Assembly: GCA_903930165.1 (NCBI GenBank)
Contig: CAIYXO010000392.1
Location: 1 to 7,222, forward strand
Length of the DNA: 7,222 bases
Origin: an uncultured Verrucomicrobiota bacterium
Lineage (GTDB): Bacteria > Verrucomicrobiota > Verrucomicrobiia > Limisphaerales > UBA9464
Reading direction: 5' to 3'
Positions 6,744 to 7,222 of the stretch are shown one piece after another. Each line of letters opens with the position of its first letter. Position 1 is the stretch's first letter. Made by a program: the position numbers and the translations under genes. The notes under the pieces were generated by a model, which made no database searches, was not told where the DNA came from, and saw only the letters and a list, made by a program, of their open reading frames with translations.

Positions 6744-6971
6744 ATGGGCACAGCCCTCCCACCCAAGATGGACCGCAGTTGGCGCAAGTCGCGCATTGCA
6801 GCCCGCATCCTTCTCCGGCACGAGGCAGGACGCGCGACCCCCAGGGACGAACGGCTGGCCGGGATCCTGTCGAACGACCGGGGCGTCACGTCACGACTCA
6901 TCGACCAGGCACTCTATGCGTTTTCAGGCAGACCGTATCGTTTGGGAGACGCCAGCTGGAAGAAGGCTTGA
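6744..6971 (+). CDS. Small unrecognised basic protein (75 residues)
   Basis: I do not recognise this product. From the ATG at 6744 it is 75 residues, Arg- and Lys-rich, and probably mostly helical (SRIAARILLRHEAG, then TSRLIDQALYAF), without a signal peptide or membrane segment. Codons favour G or C in third position, as in the neighbours, which argues for real coding. In-frame ATGs also exist at 6672, 6732 and 6768. 6744 is chosen only because the candidate promoter lies just upstream; AAGGA at 6737-6741 is too close to serve as its ribosome site. The last 56 bases overlap the next gene in another frame, suggesting a coupled pair. It could be a small partner protein of that gene, the remnant of a longer protein broken by a frameshift, or a chance open frame. 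Confidence 0.45.
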   Translation: MGTALPPKMDRSWRKSRIAARILLRHEAGRATPRDERLAGILSNDRGVTSRLIDQALYAFSGRPYRLGDASWKKA

Positions 6972-7222
6972 TGCCTTCACCCAGGCACTTCCCAAGGAAC
7001 CCAGACTGGAGATCAACATCTTCGGTTCGGCATCCATCCAGCTTCTCGTGGAACCGGGATTCACGAGCGCCGACATCGATCTCTTCGGCGACTCCGAAGA
7101 TCTCTGTGATAACCTTTCCCAACATGTGGAAGTGCTCGGGTGGAGCCAGGAGCAGGCAAGCGACTTCTACATCCAGGTCTGTGACCCCCTGGCCTTCCGC
7201 AGCACTTCCGACTGGCGCGCGC
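6916..7222 (+). CDS. Nucleotidyltransferase-fold protein, N-terminal part (cut by the right edge)
   Basis: The frame is open from the ATG at 6916 through the window end, giving 102 residues. The key region is EINIFGSASIQLLVEP (32-47), followed by SADIDLFGD (51-59). This gives a strand ending in G37-S38, then D53-x-D55, the spacing and motif order of the polymerase-beta/MNT nucleotidyltransferase fold, where the paired acids bind metal. Similar arrangements occur in DUF6036-like and AbiEii-like proteins, some of which are toxins, but I cannot choose a subfamily from the visible part. Residues 1-30 form a helical lead-in. AGG at 6907-6909, six bases before the ATG, is at best a partial ribosome site. 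The frame is also open upstream of 6916, but the translation there looks non-coding, while this segment has sensible codon use. The gene overlaps the small upstream ORF by 56 bases. Confidence 0.65.
   Translation, partial: MRFQADRIVWETPAGRRLDAFTQALPKEPRLEINIFGSASIQLLVEPGFTSADIDLFGDSEDLCDNLSQHVEVLGWSQEQASDFYIQVCDPLAFRSTSDWRA

Noticed and set aside
4554..6821. 755-codon minus-strand open frame antisense to the large gene, running through the repeat array
   Set aside because: It mirrors the large gene's well-supported coding frame, shows no recognisable domain, and its N-terminal part is just the translated 8-mer repeat (QPFNPSTL-like). Long antisense frames are expected in GC-rich DNA.

Overview
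The window is GC-rich, densely coding bacterial DNA, most likely from a Verrucomicrobiota chromosome of the Pedosphaera/Limisphaera kind. The main reason is the large plus-strand protein. It joins a glucose/sorbosone-dehydrogenase-like propeller, a long HEAT-repeat region and a C-terminal CxxCH heme domain. That architecture is typical of Planctomycetes and Verrucomicrobia (the Pirellula/Verrucomicrobium-type families). The general absence of Shine-Dalgarno sequences before the genes, and an intergenic GGTTGAAR 8-mer array, fit the same assignment. No rRNA, tRNA, CRISPR array or insertion sequence is visible.

Left part (1-2974), all minus strand, read right to left. A GNAT acetyltransferase (2974-2417) is followed by a 282-base gap holding two small hairpins and the aroB leader. 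Next comes aroB, 3-dehydroquinate synthase (2134-1043), complete with its metal and NAD motifs. A secreted glycoamylase/GH144-like glycoside hydrolase overlaps aroB by ATGA at 1046-1043 and runs off the left edge. The last two genes look translationally coupled, although a shikimate enzyme and an exported glucanase-like enzyme have no obvious shared pathway. The upstream regions of GNAT and aroB share a 13-mer, and an 8-mer at exactly the same distance from both ATGs.

Middle (2975-6557). A 151-base divergent intergenic region leads to the 1143-residue exported dehydrogenase/HEAT/cytochrome protein on the plus strand. Its probable -10 box lies so close to the ATG that the mRNA may be leaderless.

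Right part (6558-7222). Directly after the large gene lies an 11-copy, 8-base tandem array whose units diverge progressively left to right. Beyond it is a small unrecognised plus-strand ORF (about 6744-6971). It overlaps by 56 bases the start of a second gene (6916 to the right edge) whose product looks like the N-terminus of a nucleotidyltransferase-fold protein. This pair is the most accessory-like part of the window. I see no convincing complete new system; the items most worth checking are the repeat array, the overlapping small gene/nucleotidyltransferase pair, and the shared upstream elements.
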